Assembly (NCBI RefSeq): GCF_021134715.1
Contig: NC_060028.1
Location: 9,089,482 to 9,153,481, forward strand
Direction: 5' to 3'
DNA length: 64,000 bases
DNA from: Daphnia pulex
Taxonomy: Eukaryota; Arthropoda; Branchiopoda; Diplostraca; Daphniidae
Below the pieces are notes generated by a model. The model was given only the letters and a program-made list of their open reading frames with translations, did no database searches and was not told where the DNA came from. The position numbers and the translations under genes were made by a program. Positions within the stretch are counted from its first letter, which is position 1. Each line of letters opens with the position of its first letter. This document shows, one piece after another, positions 1 to 22,285 of this stretch.

Positions 1-3000
1 GCATGGATGGACATTTCAACGAAAAAAGTAACACGGGCCAACAACAACGTGTTGAAACATCAAATCCGATCAGTCGGAAAGGATCACAACAGCGACACAA
101 CATCTCGGAACATAAAAACCATTTAGAAAATAAATAAATAAATAAAAAAAAAGAAAAACTTTTACTGAAATTGTGTACGTGTGTGTGTTTTTGGCGACAG
201 ATGCGCGGCTTGTCGCCCTTCTCATCGACGAAGAAAAAAAAAGTTTTTCTCTCTCTACCCAAAAATAAAAACCGCCGCCATTTAATTTTTACGACTCCCG
301 ATTCCCACCCTACTGGTTTATATGTGTACATTTTGATGGTAATGACAAGCCCGAAGCGATCGAATACAAGAGAAAGACGTACAGAAAAAAATGCACACAT
401 GCTCGATTCAATTTCCTTTCACGACCAAAAAAAAAGAGATTTTTCTCACACAATTAAGTAGGAAAAATGGAAGAATATTTTTCTTCTTCTATTCCATTCT
501 CTCCGTGTAATAACACACTCTGACGGGAGAACCGTCCGTGTGAGAACACGAGTTGCGTCATAAAGACGAACGATGGAAGAGGAGGTAGATATTTTGGGGG
601 TTTTGATATCCCAATGCTGCCGGTTCTTTTTTCTTTACCTTGAATGCAAAACCACCCACCACACCGACACCACCCCAAATTCGTCATAAAGAAATATGTG
701 TGCCACCCCACTGGAAGAAAAACCAAACCAAATTGAATCTCTTAGCTGCGAAAAACGACGGATGGATGGATGAATCCCCCATTAGGTGCACACAAGAGGA
801 GAGACGCATCCATCACAAAGAGAGGTGAATCTGTCACTCGTTGTTGTTGGGGGGCTGTCGAGTGACGTCACCATCCGCAACAACAACCACGGACCATTTC
901 AATCAAAATTCTCCTTATCCAGTTCACAACATGTGAACAAAACAAAAAAAAATGAAATAAAGAAACAGAAATAACAAGTTCGTGATTTCTGATTCTTTTC
1001 TATATCGCCTGACTGGAAACCATTTTCGATTCAATCCCTACACGTTTCAATAGCCCCAAAATAAAAACTTTTTTTTTTCTTATTTTTGCCTTTCGAACCG
1101 CCATTGCCTTTTTTGGGGGCCTATCTATCTCCTATCTGTTTCTTATGAGGTGGAATAGAGAAGAGAGTGAAGGGGGGCATATATTATGTGTATAATAATA
1201 CCAGAATGTTTAAACAATTCCAATGAGATGAGGGGGGAGACAGAAAAAAATGTTTTTTTCTTCTTTTGTTATTCCCATGAAGGAATAAATGGGTGTTTTT
1301 CTCTCTCAAGACTTTTTTTTCTTTCTTCGAAGGGGAGGCGTCGGAGGTCAACAGACATTCCTTTTAGAAACAACCGCGAAAACAGTAGAGAAAAAAAAGC
1401 TACGCCACTCACACAAGAAGGGGGCCCATATCTATTAAACTTTTCCCAACACACAATACTCCGACCCCCTCGATTAAGAGGGGAAAAAAAGAGAAATCGA
1501 ACACCAAAGTTTTTCCCAATATTTGAAATTTCAAAAGACCTCGGAACAATTTTTAGAGGGAAATTTGTTTGAAAAAAGTCACTTGCCTTGGCAAAATGTC
1601 CAGGTGAGAGTGAAAGGTGGGTCTTGTCTAGGGGTCACTTTCAAGTGTGTATGCAATTAAATCCCACATCCAGTTTGATTTGACGTGTGGCGATGATTGC
1701 AATCAATCGCGTCCTACAAAAAACAAAAACAGGCACCCAAGCACACGAGAAATAGAACAAAAATCCAATAGTTTTTTCTCTTCAAAAGCAAAAATTGTTT
1801 TGGGGTCAATTGTGTGCCAGTCACACAACTTTTTTTTCTTCTTTTCACATCGACACAAATCCGCCCAATCAGATTTCCAGAGTTTAAAAGGATCACTGAC
1901 TTACTGCTGCTGGACTGGGACTGTATGTGTCGCACTGTAAAGCCAAGATCATACTGAAGACTTTAAGACTTGGAGTCCCACTGAAGAAGAAGGAATGAGA
2001 AGAAGAAGAAAAAGAAAAAAACCGCCGGCAGTTTCTTGTGTTCGGGCCTTTGTGTGTGTGTGTTATTCTCTTTCTCTCTCTCTCACCTTTCTATTCTTCT
2101 ATCTACCGGCCCCCTTCACAAAAATAAAACCAACAGGTAAGAAAGAATACCGAGAGAATGAGAGAAACACTGGATAAAGTAAACCTTTTTCCAAGGTGTA
2201 TATAGACACAAGGTGTTCTACGCCCCGAGGCAACACACGGGTACACCAGAAGAAGAAGAAGAGGAATAAAATGGTCGGGGGGAATACGGACCAACAAGTT
2301 GAACCTCCCAACACAAAATGACGAACACTATACACTCTGCACATTCCATCCGAGTCGACCCCCCTCTCTCTTATTGGTGGTATCCATCTCTCTGCGGATG
2401 GGCCAGCAATCAGGTAAGCAACGTTTTCAACAAGGGAGAAGGTTTGAGATGGCACCGAACAACAATAACAACAGACGACGACAAGTTTCTTGACGCATTT
2501 GTCTGGTCTGTCTAAATAAATATAGACGAGTTTTTCTGGTTGCCTGGGCGAAAAATATGTCAATTCAAAAAAAGGTGATGCGCAAAAACTTGAACGATGA
2601 TGCAACAATTCGTGACTTTATCGTCTGCTTCCAATTGACAACTTCCAAATGTAGTCAATCCTATTATTTACACGACACACACACCAGAAAAAGAACTTTT
2701 TTGTTTGATTCAAGCCCTGGGCGATAAATCCTTCCAAAGTGTTTGGTTGATTAATTATTCAACGAAAAAAATAAATGTTTCTTTGGCTGAGCTGTTTTGA
2801 CGCGTCTCTGCGCCACCAGAGTGTGTGTGTTCAATGACCTCGCCGGGTAGAGAGGGGAAGCCACGGTTCTTTTGGATATTATAACCAGGCGTTTCTCTCT
2901 ACTGTGGACGTCAAATTAAAAGATTTCACAAGGAACGGGAAAGAAGAAAATCGCGGACCCCACGCCAAAGAGCTGGGAGCAGTGGTCAGCGCCCGTGCCC

Positions 3001-3996
3001 GGTTAATTTCTGCATCAAAAGAAGAGAAAAATGATGATGATGATCACCACTGCAGTCTAGAGGATCATCATCTCCGTTTTCAGGTAACCCAAGCATCCGT
3101 AATGAGGTTCGAAAAAGAGCAACGATAGAAACACACGGACCCTTCAATGATGATGATAAGAGGCGTGCTGCTGTGCCAGCATAATATGAAAGAAAACCCC
3201 GGCACCCCATTCTTTTCTTTCTATTCTTGTCCACCTAAAAACGAACTCCTATGAGACTACTAAAGATGGCAGACTATTGCTAATGAAGGTGACTGGGCTC
3301 TTCTTCTTCTCCATTTAACGACTAGTCGGAAAATGTCGAATATTCTTCCCTTCTTTTTCTCACACATTCACCGTGTCCAACCTTGGAATGGCCGCAAACC
3401 TGACACCGCAACTACGGGGCCCTGGTCCCGACAATTTTTCACGCGCCCCTTATTTCCGATAAGGAAATTGGCCGGATTCTTTCTCTTCTTCTTCTTCGTC
3501 TTTCCGTTCGTCTCGATGGAGTGGAATCTGAATGGCCAACGGCCAATGTCCCTTCCCCCCCCCCCCCGTGTGATTGATGGCTATTAATCCTTTCCTTCCA
3601 TCCAGAAAAAAAAAATAAAATTCCCGACTTAAAGAAAAATATTCACGGTCGGAAAAATCCCGTCGACATCCAGCCAAAGTTTTGGCTTCGTGACCGCTAC
3701 GCTTCTTTGAAAGATCATTGGGAAAAAGCTCGAGGCACCAGACGGCGCCTCTTCAGAGCCATCTATCGACGTCACTATCTCCAAGACCCTCCCAGCGCCA
3801 TTTCAAAAATCGGCAGAGAACACAACACATCCATCCGTCATTTTTCGACGGTACCGAAAAATATATAATACCGTGATGACAACAAGAGCCCAAAAATATG
3901 GGGGGAGAAATCAGCTAATCAGGACAGACGTGAAATTCAAGCTCATCAATAGCGAGATGCCGGTCATGAAATGCATGATTAGATAATTTCACGTAC
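1..3996. other. Low-complexity non-coding stretch, no firm gene
   Basis: A/T-rich and homopolymer-rich sequence with many A, T and GA/CT runs, a poly-C run near 3555-3567 and short TG and GAT repeats. Open frames here are short, rich in Lys, Phe or Ser, and show no family resemblance. Two items stand out. ATGGGCCAGCAATCAG at 2398-2413 is followed by a good donor (gtaagc) and could encode a myristoylatable MGQQS start. Around 3740-3850 there are ATCTATCGA and GCGCCAT elements of the kind seen near arthropod promoters. Otherwise I see nothing. Confidence 0.5.
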
Positions 3997-4120
3997 CTGT
4001 ATTTTATTGAGATGGTGGCCGAGTCCTTCACGATCTGCTCGTTCAGATATGCACGCCTCCCGTAGACAACATCAGGCAAAGCACAAGCCCCCATTATCTT
4101 TCAATCTTTCCTCCTTTTAC
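3997..4120 (-). CDS. Possible first coding exon of an unidentified gene (minus strand)
   Basis: On the minus strand an acceptor (attattacag) ends just above 4120. It is followed by 26 nt of leader, then ATG at 4094-4092. The frame stays open for 32 codons plus two bases to a good donor (ACAG|gtacgt) at 3997. The predicted peptide begins MGACALPDVVYGRRAYLNEQ. With both splice sites and a start in the right order, this looks like a 5'UTR-plus-start exon. I do not recognise the protein and could not place a following exon between 1 and 3,990. Chance is not excluded, so confidence is low. Confidence 0.3.
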
Positions 4121-5441
4121 CTGTAATAATATTCAAAGAAAAATGTTAAAGTCAGAAAAAATATCCAATTTAGTGTTGTAAATTGGGTACCGGTGGTCTC
4201 TCTTGAGACAATGGATTTGGGTTCTATTTTTCAGGATGATGAAGAGCTGCAGATCACTATATAGCACATTGATTGGCTTTCTAGTTAGAGGGACTCTAGA
4301 GCTAGTTAAAATGGTCTGCCTGTTATATTGAGGAAACAGCAACTTCTTTGAAAATGTGTAACACAAAGGTCGAGCATGTGGGACCAGAGTTGAGCGACCT
4401 GCAAGAGTTTTAAAAAAAATTTCACACAATTCATCAACTGATGAAGAATCAAATCTGGCAGAAGATGAAAGCAAGAACAATTACACACTTTGATGGTGGG
4501 TACAACATCGTCTTTTTTTTTCCAACACTGCATCCATGATGAGCCCAAGACTGTTGTGTAGAAAAAAGAACATGGTATACCTTGCACACCAGTGAATATG
4601 AAGAATGATGTAGAAAACCACAGCATGCAAAGGTAAATAATCCTCCTTTGAGTCATTTCCAACACTAAATCATGTTCGTTCCACGTGGTCGAATCTGCAC
4701 AGAGGTAAATTCTCTGTCCTTAACGGATTATTGTTACAACGTACATACAAGAACGGGCTGTATGATATCATTAAACGCGGTTTTCCACGTGCAACTCAGG
4801 TAAGTTACAAACTAAACACATTACAATGTGTATATTTATACCTCACTGCTGGAGTGGAGAAAGAATTAGACGAAAGAATCGAGCCAGCAACTTTTCACGT
4901 TTTGTCGGCGCCAAAAACAGCCCCGACAGCATCGCCATTTTTCCTTATTGGATTTTCAACCTCTATAAATTTCTATAACTGTTTCTACTCCTTGTAATAA
5001 CGGTACGAAAAAAATTGTAATTTTTTTTTTTCTTTCTCCATCTCCTTGTAAAAACATTTGGGATTCCAAGATTTATGTAAAATAGATTTTATCGTGTGTG
5101 TATGGCCGCCGATGCTGTACAGCAGCATCCACAGGGCATGCGCTGTAGACACACATGGAGAAGCACGTCGTGTTATTGATCTGCTCGATGCAAAGAGAAC
5201 AGCAGATGGCTCCAACGGCTGAATGATCTGTAAGAGAACTCTGTGTGTACTATCTAGAGGGGTTGGCCGTTCTCTTGTCTCTCTCCAATCATTTCCCCAA
5301 AGAAAAATACTTATTGCATCATGGAGAGTCCGAAGCAGATTATTTACTTCTTTGGGCGATGTCTTCTATTGCTTCACGGTCAGTCTTTGCCATTTTTTAA
5401 ACACAGTTAACTGTTGTAATATTCCTCTTCTTTCGGTTTAG
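4121..5441. other. Unresolved stretch upstream of the LAMP-like gene
   Basis: Small exon-like pieces occur on both strands but none assembles into a gene. On the plus strand an acidic/Ser-rich open piece lies near 4365-4490. ATGTTCGTTCCACGTGG at about 4672, followed by a plausible donor (GAG|gtaaat), could be a short first exon. Another donor (CAG|gtaagt) lies near 4799. The missing N-terminal exon or exons of the downstream LAMP-like gene, which should carry its signal peptide, presumably lie here or further upstream. I could not identify them. Confidence 0.35.
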
Positions 5442-6936
5442 CCATTTTATCACGGAGCAACTTGGTGGTCGATGCCGGGACAGGAGACATGACGACCCTA
5501 CCGCCAAACTTTGTTCCCGTGATTGGTATATTTATATAAAATATCACGTCTCCATTATTCAAAGTGTATTCTACCCTTATTTGGGGTGGTGTTTTGGGTG
5601 TGGGTTGGACCCGATTTGATTTCAATTCGAAAATTAGACGGTGCAACGGGATTGAGGCCGGCTGACCTGCCCGAAATTCTGGCCGCTCCCGACGCCAAGG
5701 GGGAGATCTGCACGTTGGCAAGTTTGGGAGTGACGGTCGTGGTCTGGCCAGAAGGGGATGAATCACGCCAGGTGCGAATCGATTTTTCTAAACTCGTCGC
5801 GACCGTTTCCACCGTTCAGAATTGCTACGCCGCCGACAACAACAATCCATCGTCGCCCAAACCCATTTTGGTCATCACCTGGACAACCTCCATTGACATC
5901 TTTCAACTTTGCTTCTACATTTTCAAAGTATAATTTTTTTAGATTGACGAACCAAATTGACCCACCAAAAGTTTATTTTCTAATTCAATTTTTTTGGACT
6001 TGATCAGGACGACAAGAACTGGACCGTCAATCAAATTATATTCGCCTTCAATACTTCGCTATTTCCGCTCGACACTGGCGAAAAAAGTAAATGATTTCAA
6101 CTTCAATTATATCATCGACATCTGCTATTCTTTTTCCGCCCTTCTTTTGTTTCGTTTTTTGACGTTCACGCACGAGATGTTGACCAAACGATTAGCGGTC
6201 GGAGCACGCCACTGTCTAGTCTCGGGCCGGGATATAGTTTGTCACGCTCTCCGGGCGTGTAGTATAGATAGTATAATACTTGAGTTCTGCACGTACAACA
6301 CCGAACTATAGGGAAATGTTGGTTGACATTGACGGATGGCCGAGCTGATGATGATGTGAGTTTTTCTTGTTGGTCTCATCACGCGTGAGCAGGTGAATTG
6401 CTAATGTTTGGGAGCGAGGCGAACGCTCTGAACGAACTCCAGGCTCCGCTTGGCCGCTCCTACCGCTGCTACGCTGACAAGCAGTTCCCCTTGCTGCCGT
6501 TAGGTAGTGGTGCTGTTGTTGCCGGACGGATTAATAATAATAACAGCAACATCCAGCCGGCCAGCGACAACGCTACCCTCATCTTCAAAAATTTCCAGCT
6601 CCAGCCCTTTATCGACAACCAGAAAGTCTTTGGAGAAGGTCAGTTAAAATTTAGTTGGACATAATAAAATTTCTGGCCGATAATTTTTCTTTTCGTTTCA
6701 AAATTGCCAGAGGTTCTCTGCCGGGAAGATCGTCATCGCCGACGTCGCAATTCCAGCGTGACGATTGCGGTCGGCAGTTCCCTTGGTAAATAAAAAGAAA
6801 AATAACCCCAAATTGAATGATTATATTTGTCTTATTTAATTGATCCACAGTTGTCGTGTCGGTGGTGACTGTGATGGGCTACGCCATTTTCCGCTACGTC
6901 AAGATCAAGGCCGTCGGTTACGACACGATGGAGTAA
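5442..6936 (+). CDS. LAMP-family lysosomal membrane glycoprotein (5' end missing)
   Basis: Spliced exons: 5442-5525, 5638-5927, 6008-6086, 6393-6638, 6711-6785 and 6851-6936, in frame throughout and giving about 285 residues. The luminal part has paired cysteines (GEICTL, VQNCYA, YRCYA, VLCRE), N-glycosylation sequons (FNTSLF, DNATLIF) and the beta-strand pattern of the LAMP luminal domain, including a WTVNQIIFAFNTSLFPL segment typical of the family. One transmembrane helix (about SSVTIAVGSSLVVVSVVTVM) is followed by a short basic tail ending KAVGYDTME. The GYDTM in that tail is a GYxxPhi lysosomal sorting signal. LAMPs line late endosomes and lysosomes and support autophagosome-lysosome fusion. 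The start codon and signal peptide were not found, so the model is 5'-incomplete. The exact end of the 5638-5927 exon is the least certain junction. Confidence 0.75.
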
Positions 6937-8054
6937 TCAATGTCATTGGCTAATATGACTTTATAGAGAGAAGATAATAATATTACCAGACCGCAATAAA
7001 AGCTAAACACCGCGCGAAATTCATCCGATCACTTTGAATAATTTAAAGTAATAAGAAAAGCATATCATTTTGTAATTTATTAACAAGTTGTGCCACAGCA
7101 GTTTAACCCAAGTCTTCCATGACCGTACCATCATCTCGTTTCAATGTTATTTATTAATACTGTAATATTTATTGATTGTGTACTTACTACTTTATCTTCT
7201 TTATATCTTTTGATATTGAGTTCCATTTTTAGGCTTTTTACTATATGGTCTACACCCATCGATTCTCAATCCGTGTATATGTTGCAGTGTGTATTATTGA
7301 TACGTCTAGTAGACTGAAGAATTCATACAAATGTTCATTACATGTATCACAAGATCGCCTTATTTTATTCACTTATAATTTTTTGAATCTATTTAGACAC
7401 GTTCGCTTGACTCCATCTGCCCCCCGGGAGTATATTTCTTTTATTTAAACTAAATATCTGGCTTGAATTGATCTAAAACTGTCCGACCAAGTTGATTTCG
7501 TTATTTCCTTTAATTGCTATTAGGTATTATTAATTTGTTTCCAATTTGATGATGCAATCCTCTATCACATTGAGATCGTCTCGCGAGTGAGTTGACGAAC
7601 AACATTTTGAAGGAAAGGAAAATGAGTCATAACGCCGAGAAGAGAGTTATAATATAGTTTGAAGATATAAGATTAAAGAAATAGAAAGAGAGACACAATT
7701 ACAAAAGACTCTGGCGCCGATGAATTTCACGAATAAAAAGACAACGACAATTAACTATTGCCAGCGGGTTATAATTAAGAATAGGGGAGGCCGAGAAAAC
7801 ACCGATCCTGATATACAAACCCCATCAAATTATTTTTCTGTTGGCACCAATTACATAATAAATGACGGACACAACAAACGAAGAAATAATCGAAATAGCA
7901 ATAAAACACATTTGACTCACGGAGGAAAAATAAAAATGAAACGGAAAAAAAAATTTGTCTTTTTTGTTTTTTGTTTTTTTAATAATTCTGACTGGGATTT
8001 TGGGAAATTAAATTTGTGTTTTTCTTTTCTATTTAAAAATTTTTTTAAATGCGA
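6937..8054. other. LAMP-like 3'UTR and spacer to the Six4 3' end
   Basis: A/T-rich stretch between the convergent LAMP-like and Six4 genes. An AATAAA at 6995-7000, 59 bp past the LAMP-like stop, is a good poly(A) signal. Nothing else coding was recognised. The part near 8054 probably holds the Six4 3'UTR on the minus strand. Confidence 0.5.
6995..7000 (+). terminator. Poly(A) signal AATAAA of the LAMP-like gene
   Basis: Canonical hexamer 59 bp downstream of the stop codon at 6934-6936. The cleavage site itself cannot be seen from sequence. Confidence 0.5.
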
Positions 8055-10225
8055 TTAAGCGTGAGAAAAGGCCTGGTCCCGATGGCCGTGGTAGAGAGAC
8101 GAGGGTTGAACGACGTGCTGATGGGCGACGTGGAGATTGGCCAGGGTGGCCACTGATCCGCCGTCGTAGCCGTGGCTTCCGGATGGATGGTAACTGGCGA
8201 AGGCCGCCGACGGTAGGTGCAGCAGGCTGCTGGCGTGCGGATCCTTGGATCCTCCGCCGAATTGGGAGGCCATCAGGGAACTCATGCTCCTGGACGCGGC
8301 CATCAATCCGCCGCTTCCGGATGGATTGTGGACGCCGTCGTCGAAGAGGAGCTTGTTACCCAGCGTGAAACTGTTGGGCTTCAATTCGCTCAGCAAGTCG
8401 CTCCCGCCGACTCCGCCGTGGTGGTGGTGCAGAACGTGTCCAGATGAGGAAGACGCTCCGTTGATGGGAGTCGTCGGTAGTCCGTTATCGCTGCCCAGGC
8501 AATCGTCACTGGAAAAATAAAAAAAAATTGTGAAATTCAAATTCCAGTGAAATGAACGCGGGATTCGGTTGGTTCACGACAGATGGCGATTCTTTCCGTC
8601 AATTTTTTTTTTTAAATCTGATTTGTCGAAATGTTATGTTAAAGTCGCCCGGAATGTTAGTCTGTGTGGGGGGGAGGCAGCCAACTACCCCCGGAACCAT
8701 TTGGGTTCGAAAAAACCGAGTCGTGGGAACACACATGTTTCTTAGTAGTCTAGTATATAGTTGGACTTGGCTTTATGTTGTAGAGGTTGTTACGGTTGCC
8801 TTCACTTTTTTCATCTTGCGACCAGTTTCACTCGTCTTTTTTCCCCTCTCTTATCCGATGATGAGGACGACGACGGCCAGCAAGTTCATTGCACAACTTT
8901 TTTCTTATATTCCCCAAAAAAGCCTGTCGACGATAAATCCCCTCAACAAGTTCGTCTGGGTCAAACGCCATAAACTTCGTCTGTCCCGAATATCTTTCTT
9001 TTTTAAATTTTTTCCCAGGATCTTATTTTTAAAAAAATTTGACCTGACATGACCTACACACTGGTGTGTCACCGATCCATCATAGATAGGGGACAAAAAC
9101 AATTGAGAAAGACCCATGACACATACCTTCTCTGTTGTTGGGGTGGGGTCCGGTCGCGTTGGCGTCGGTTTTTGAACCAATTGGAAACTTGGGTCAACGT
9201 CAGTCCCGTCTTTTTGGCCAGGGTGCGTTTCTCGTCGGGAGTCGGGTAGCGATTTTGCCTGTAGCAATCTTTGAGAGCGGCGCGGGATTTTTCCTTGAAG
9301 CAGTAAATGGTCTCCTCGCCGTCCCAGATGGTCTTCGGGAGCGGATACTTGCGTCTCAGTCGGTACTTGTCCACGGCTCCCAACGCCCGGTTCCTCACCT
9401 TTTCAGCCTCCTGGAACATTCAACACAACACACAATTCAAATTCAAATTTCTTTGGGTTTAAAAGAAGAAAATAAGCGGCGACATTGACGTCGTCGACAT
9501 CTGTTTCAAAATAAACCCCAGCACAACGATGGTGGGGGGTTCTCTTTTTTTGGGGGGGAGGGGGTCATTTCGTTGAAGTGCCATTAAGAAAAATTCGAGC
9601 GAGGGCGACACAAAAAGAGACCCACAAGAAAAACAAAAGCTATATAACTATATATATATACGCTCACACAAGAAAGGAAACCATTTCCGAAACAGCTTGA
9701 ACACATTCAAAAGCTATATTATTATTTTTCCGCGCTTTTTTATAAGGGGTTAACTGTTCCAGTTTTATATTTTATTACCGGCCGCACATGTGTTTGACTT
9801 GGCACTTAAATAACGAATAGGAATAAATCTGGTACCTTGTAGTGGGCTCCGTACCAAATGTTCTGCAATTCCTGGTGGTACTGCGAGCTGAAACTGTGCG
9901 ATTCCAGCAGGTTGTAGAGTTCGCGGTAGTTGCCGCGGTGGAAGGCGACGGCCACCCGGGCCCGCAGGACCGACTCGCTGCTGGCGCTGCCGCTCAACTC
10001 GGAAGCCGGAAGCGACCACAGGAATCGTGACAGACGCTAATACGAATGAAATATAAAATCAATTTATTAAAACTATAAGTCTTGGCCGTTTGAATCGAAT
10101 AAACTTACTTCCATGTCGCCGGCCTGTTGGAGAGCTTCGCAGACGCAAGCGACTTGATCGGTGCTGAAGGCCATGGCCAGCGAAGACGAGCCGGCCGACG
10201 GGCCGGTCATCGATTTACTGTTGTT

Positions 10226-10256
<31 letters not shown>

Positions 10257-10985
10257 TTGTTGTGGCCCAAAGAAGAGGAAGAAGTCGAAGATGCCGACGA
10301 GGGGCCGTTATGATGCAAATCCAGACGGTCGCCGCCGGATGATGAATGGCGCTGTTGCGGATCTTCGCCGTACGACAACTGGATAGAAAATCGGGAAATG
10401 AATTTAATTAAATCAAACAGAAATTAAATTTGAGTCTATTAAACTTACATTGGCGTTGTCGAGGAGTTCCAAGCTGCTGGTCTGATCCAAACTGTTTTGC
10501 TGAGGTTGTTCGCTCTTGAGCGTCAATCCGACGACGTGCTGTTGATGGTGTTGATCGGCGCCGCCGGAAGAGGAGACGGAACTGCACCGGGAATCGGTTC
10601 CGCCGACCAGGTTGTTGGAACTGGTCGACGCCACTGGATAATGTTGGCTCAAATCGTAGTGATTCTCCAGTATTTGTTGCTGCTGTTGTTGCTGGAGATG
10701 GTGGTGGTGGTGGTGGTGCTGGATGTGCTGGTGGTGGTGAAGCGGAACGTGATTAACGTACGGCTGGTACAGCCGGTGGTGCTGGTGCCGCTCGTTCTTC
10801 ATCACCAGGTGATGACTCAACAGCGGATGATTGGCCGATTCCAACGTCAAGTGCTGGCCCGACGGCGGCGGAGTCACGCTGCCCGTCGACGTGTTTTCCG
10901 TCACCGAAGAAGAACCAGGAGCTCCGAACGGATGGATCAAAGATGAGGCGGCGGCACTGCTGCTACTCAGACTGCCACTGGCCAT
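8055..10985 (-). CDS. Six4: SIX4/5-class homeobox transcription factor
   Basis: Five coding exons on the minus strand: 10985-10449, 10378-10109, 10036-9836, 9410-9127 and 8508-8055, in frame and giving 581 residues. Residues 1-247 are low-complexity (Ser, His and Gln runs, then Asn runs). The SIX domain starts at about [17 protein letters not shown] (residue 248). It runs to the homeodomain at about 362-421, with recognition-helix sequence [10 protein letters not shown] at about 414-423. The homeodomain reads [20 protein letters not shown] and later NRYPTPDEK with [16 protein letters not shown]. These are the SIX4/5 subclass residues: SIX1/2 would have [19 protein letters not shown], and SIX3/6 WDGEQ. 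The product is a nuclear DNA-binding factor that works with Eya co-factors in muscle, gonad and head mesoderm development in other animals. The Gly/Ser/His-rich C-terminus (about 431-581) is probably regulatory. The start at 10985 is the first ATG of the long exon. An upstream ORF may exist (see findings). Confidence 0.93.
10214..10263. repeat. (TTG)n trinucleotide repeat encoding poly-Asn in Six4
   Basis: Nearly pure TTG/CTG units on the plus strand, which are AAC/AGC on the coding strand. They give two Asn tracts separated by Ser-Ser in exon 2 of the Six4 gene. Repeats of this kind usually vary in length between strains. Confidence 0.85.
10676..10745. repeat. CTG/GTG-rich repeat encoding Gln and His tracts in Six4
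   Basis: Trinucleotide-rich tract in exon 1 of Six4 that codes on the minus strand for runs of His and Gln. The tracts lie in the disordered N-terminal region, well away from the DNA-binding domains. Confidence 0.75.
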
Positions 10986-21622
<10,637 letters not shown>

Positions 21623-22285
21623 TATATTAAGCCTGAATAATAATGCAGCACATAAGTAAAAAGCAGCTGGTATGATAATTGCTTCAAGAATTTCATGTTG
21701 TAAATTAATATTTAACCAACTGTTTTGTATTTACATTACTCGTTTTAAAGTTTTGAATGCAATAAGAACAGCGACTTGAATACAATATTATAAACGGTTA
21801 AAAGTTGAAATTAATTCAAATACCTATAGCCGATGATTCACGAATTAAATGTTTACAAATAGTAGCACAAGTAGTCACGTACCCGATGCGTGCTTTTGTT
21901 ACGGCGTACTAAAAAAGAGTGTCTGCTAACTGGTACACAACAAAACGATTCTTATGTTATGACGCAACTACTTGCGGGTCAATTAATTACAAAGATTCGA
22001 AATAAAAATTTGAATTATACCTAATAACTTATCCTGAATTTTTAACTTATTTACAAGTTTACAAAAATACACTTGTAGTTTTACATTTATTCCAAAAATT
22101 AAGACAAGTTGTGTGCTCGCTAGATGTCTATGTGTACCCATAGACACATAGTGACAGCCAGCTGACAGACGTGTTTTCCCCGGACCCCGATGTTAAAACG
22201 AGATCAGGATCAGAATAAATCCTAGTCGTGATATCGGTGATATCTTTCAACGATCGGGATACTGCCGTGTGTTCTAACGAAAGTC
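21623..22285. promoter_or_regulatory. Shared divergent promoter region of AMPK alpha and ATG3
   Basis: The two start codons face away from each other with 663 bp between them, so both promoters and 5'UTRs must lie here or in upstream introns. The region is A/T-rich. It contains an inverted repeat (CTATGTGT...ACACATAG, 22128-22151) and a repeated GTGATATC motif near 22,228-22,245. No TATA box was obvious. Co-regulation is an inference from geometry only. Confidence 0.6.

Noticed and set aside
2099-2608. 169-codon open frame on the minus strand
   Set aside because: Phe/Leu/Ser-rich composition from CT/GA-rich low-complexity DNA, no domain or splice context, and a second overlapping frame is equally open.
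3661-3867. Open plus-strand frame with charged residues (RDRYASLKDHWEKARG...)
   Set aside because: No acceptor or ATG in frame at its left end and no family resemblance. It overlaps promoter-like motifs, so it was left as chance.
10497-10946. 149-codon plus-strand frame opposite Six4 exon 1
   Set aside because: Shadow of the His/Gln/Asn repeats. The minus-strand frame joins the SIX domain and homeodomain in phase.
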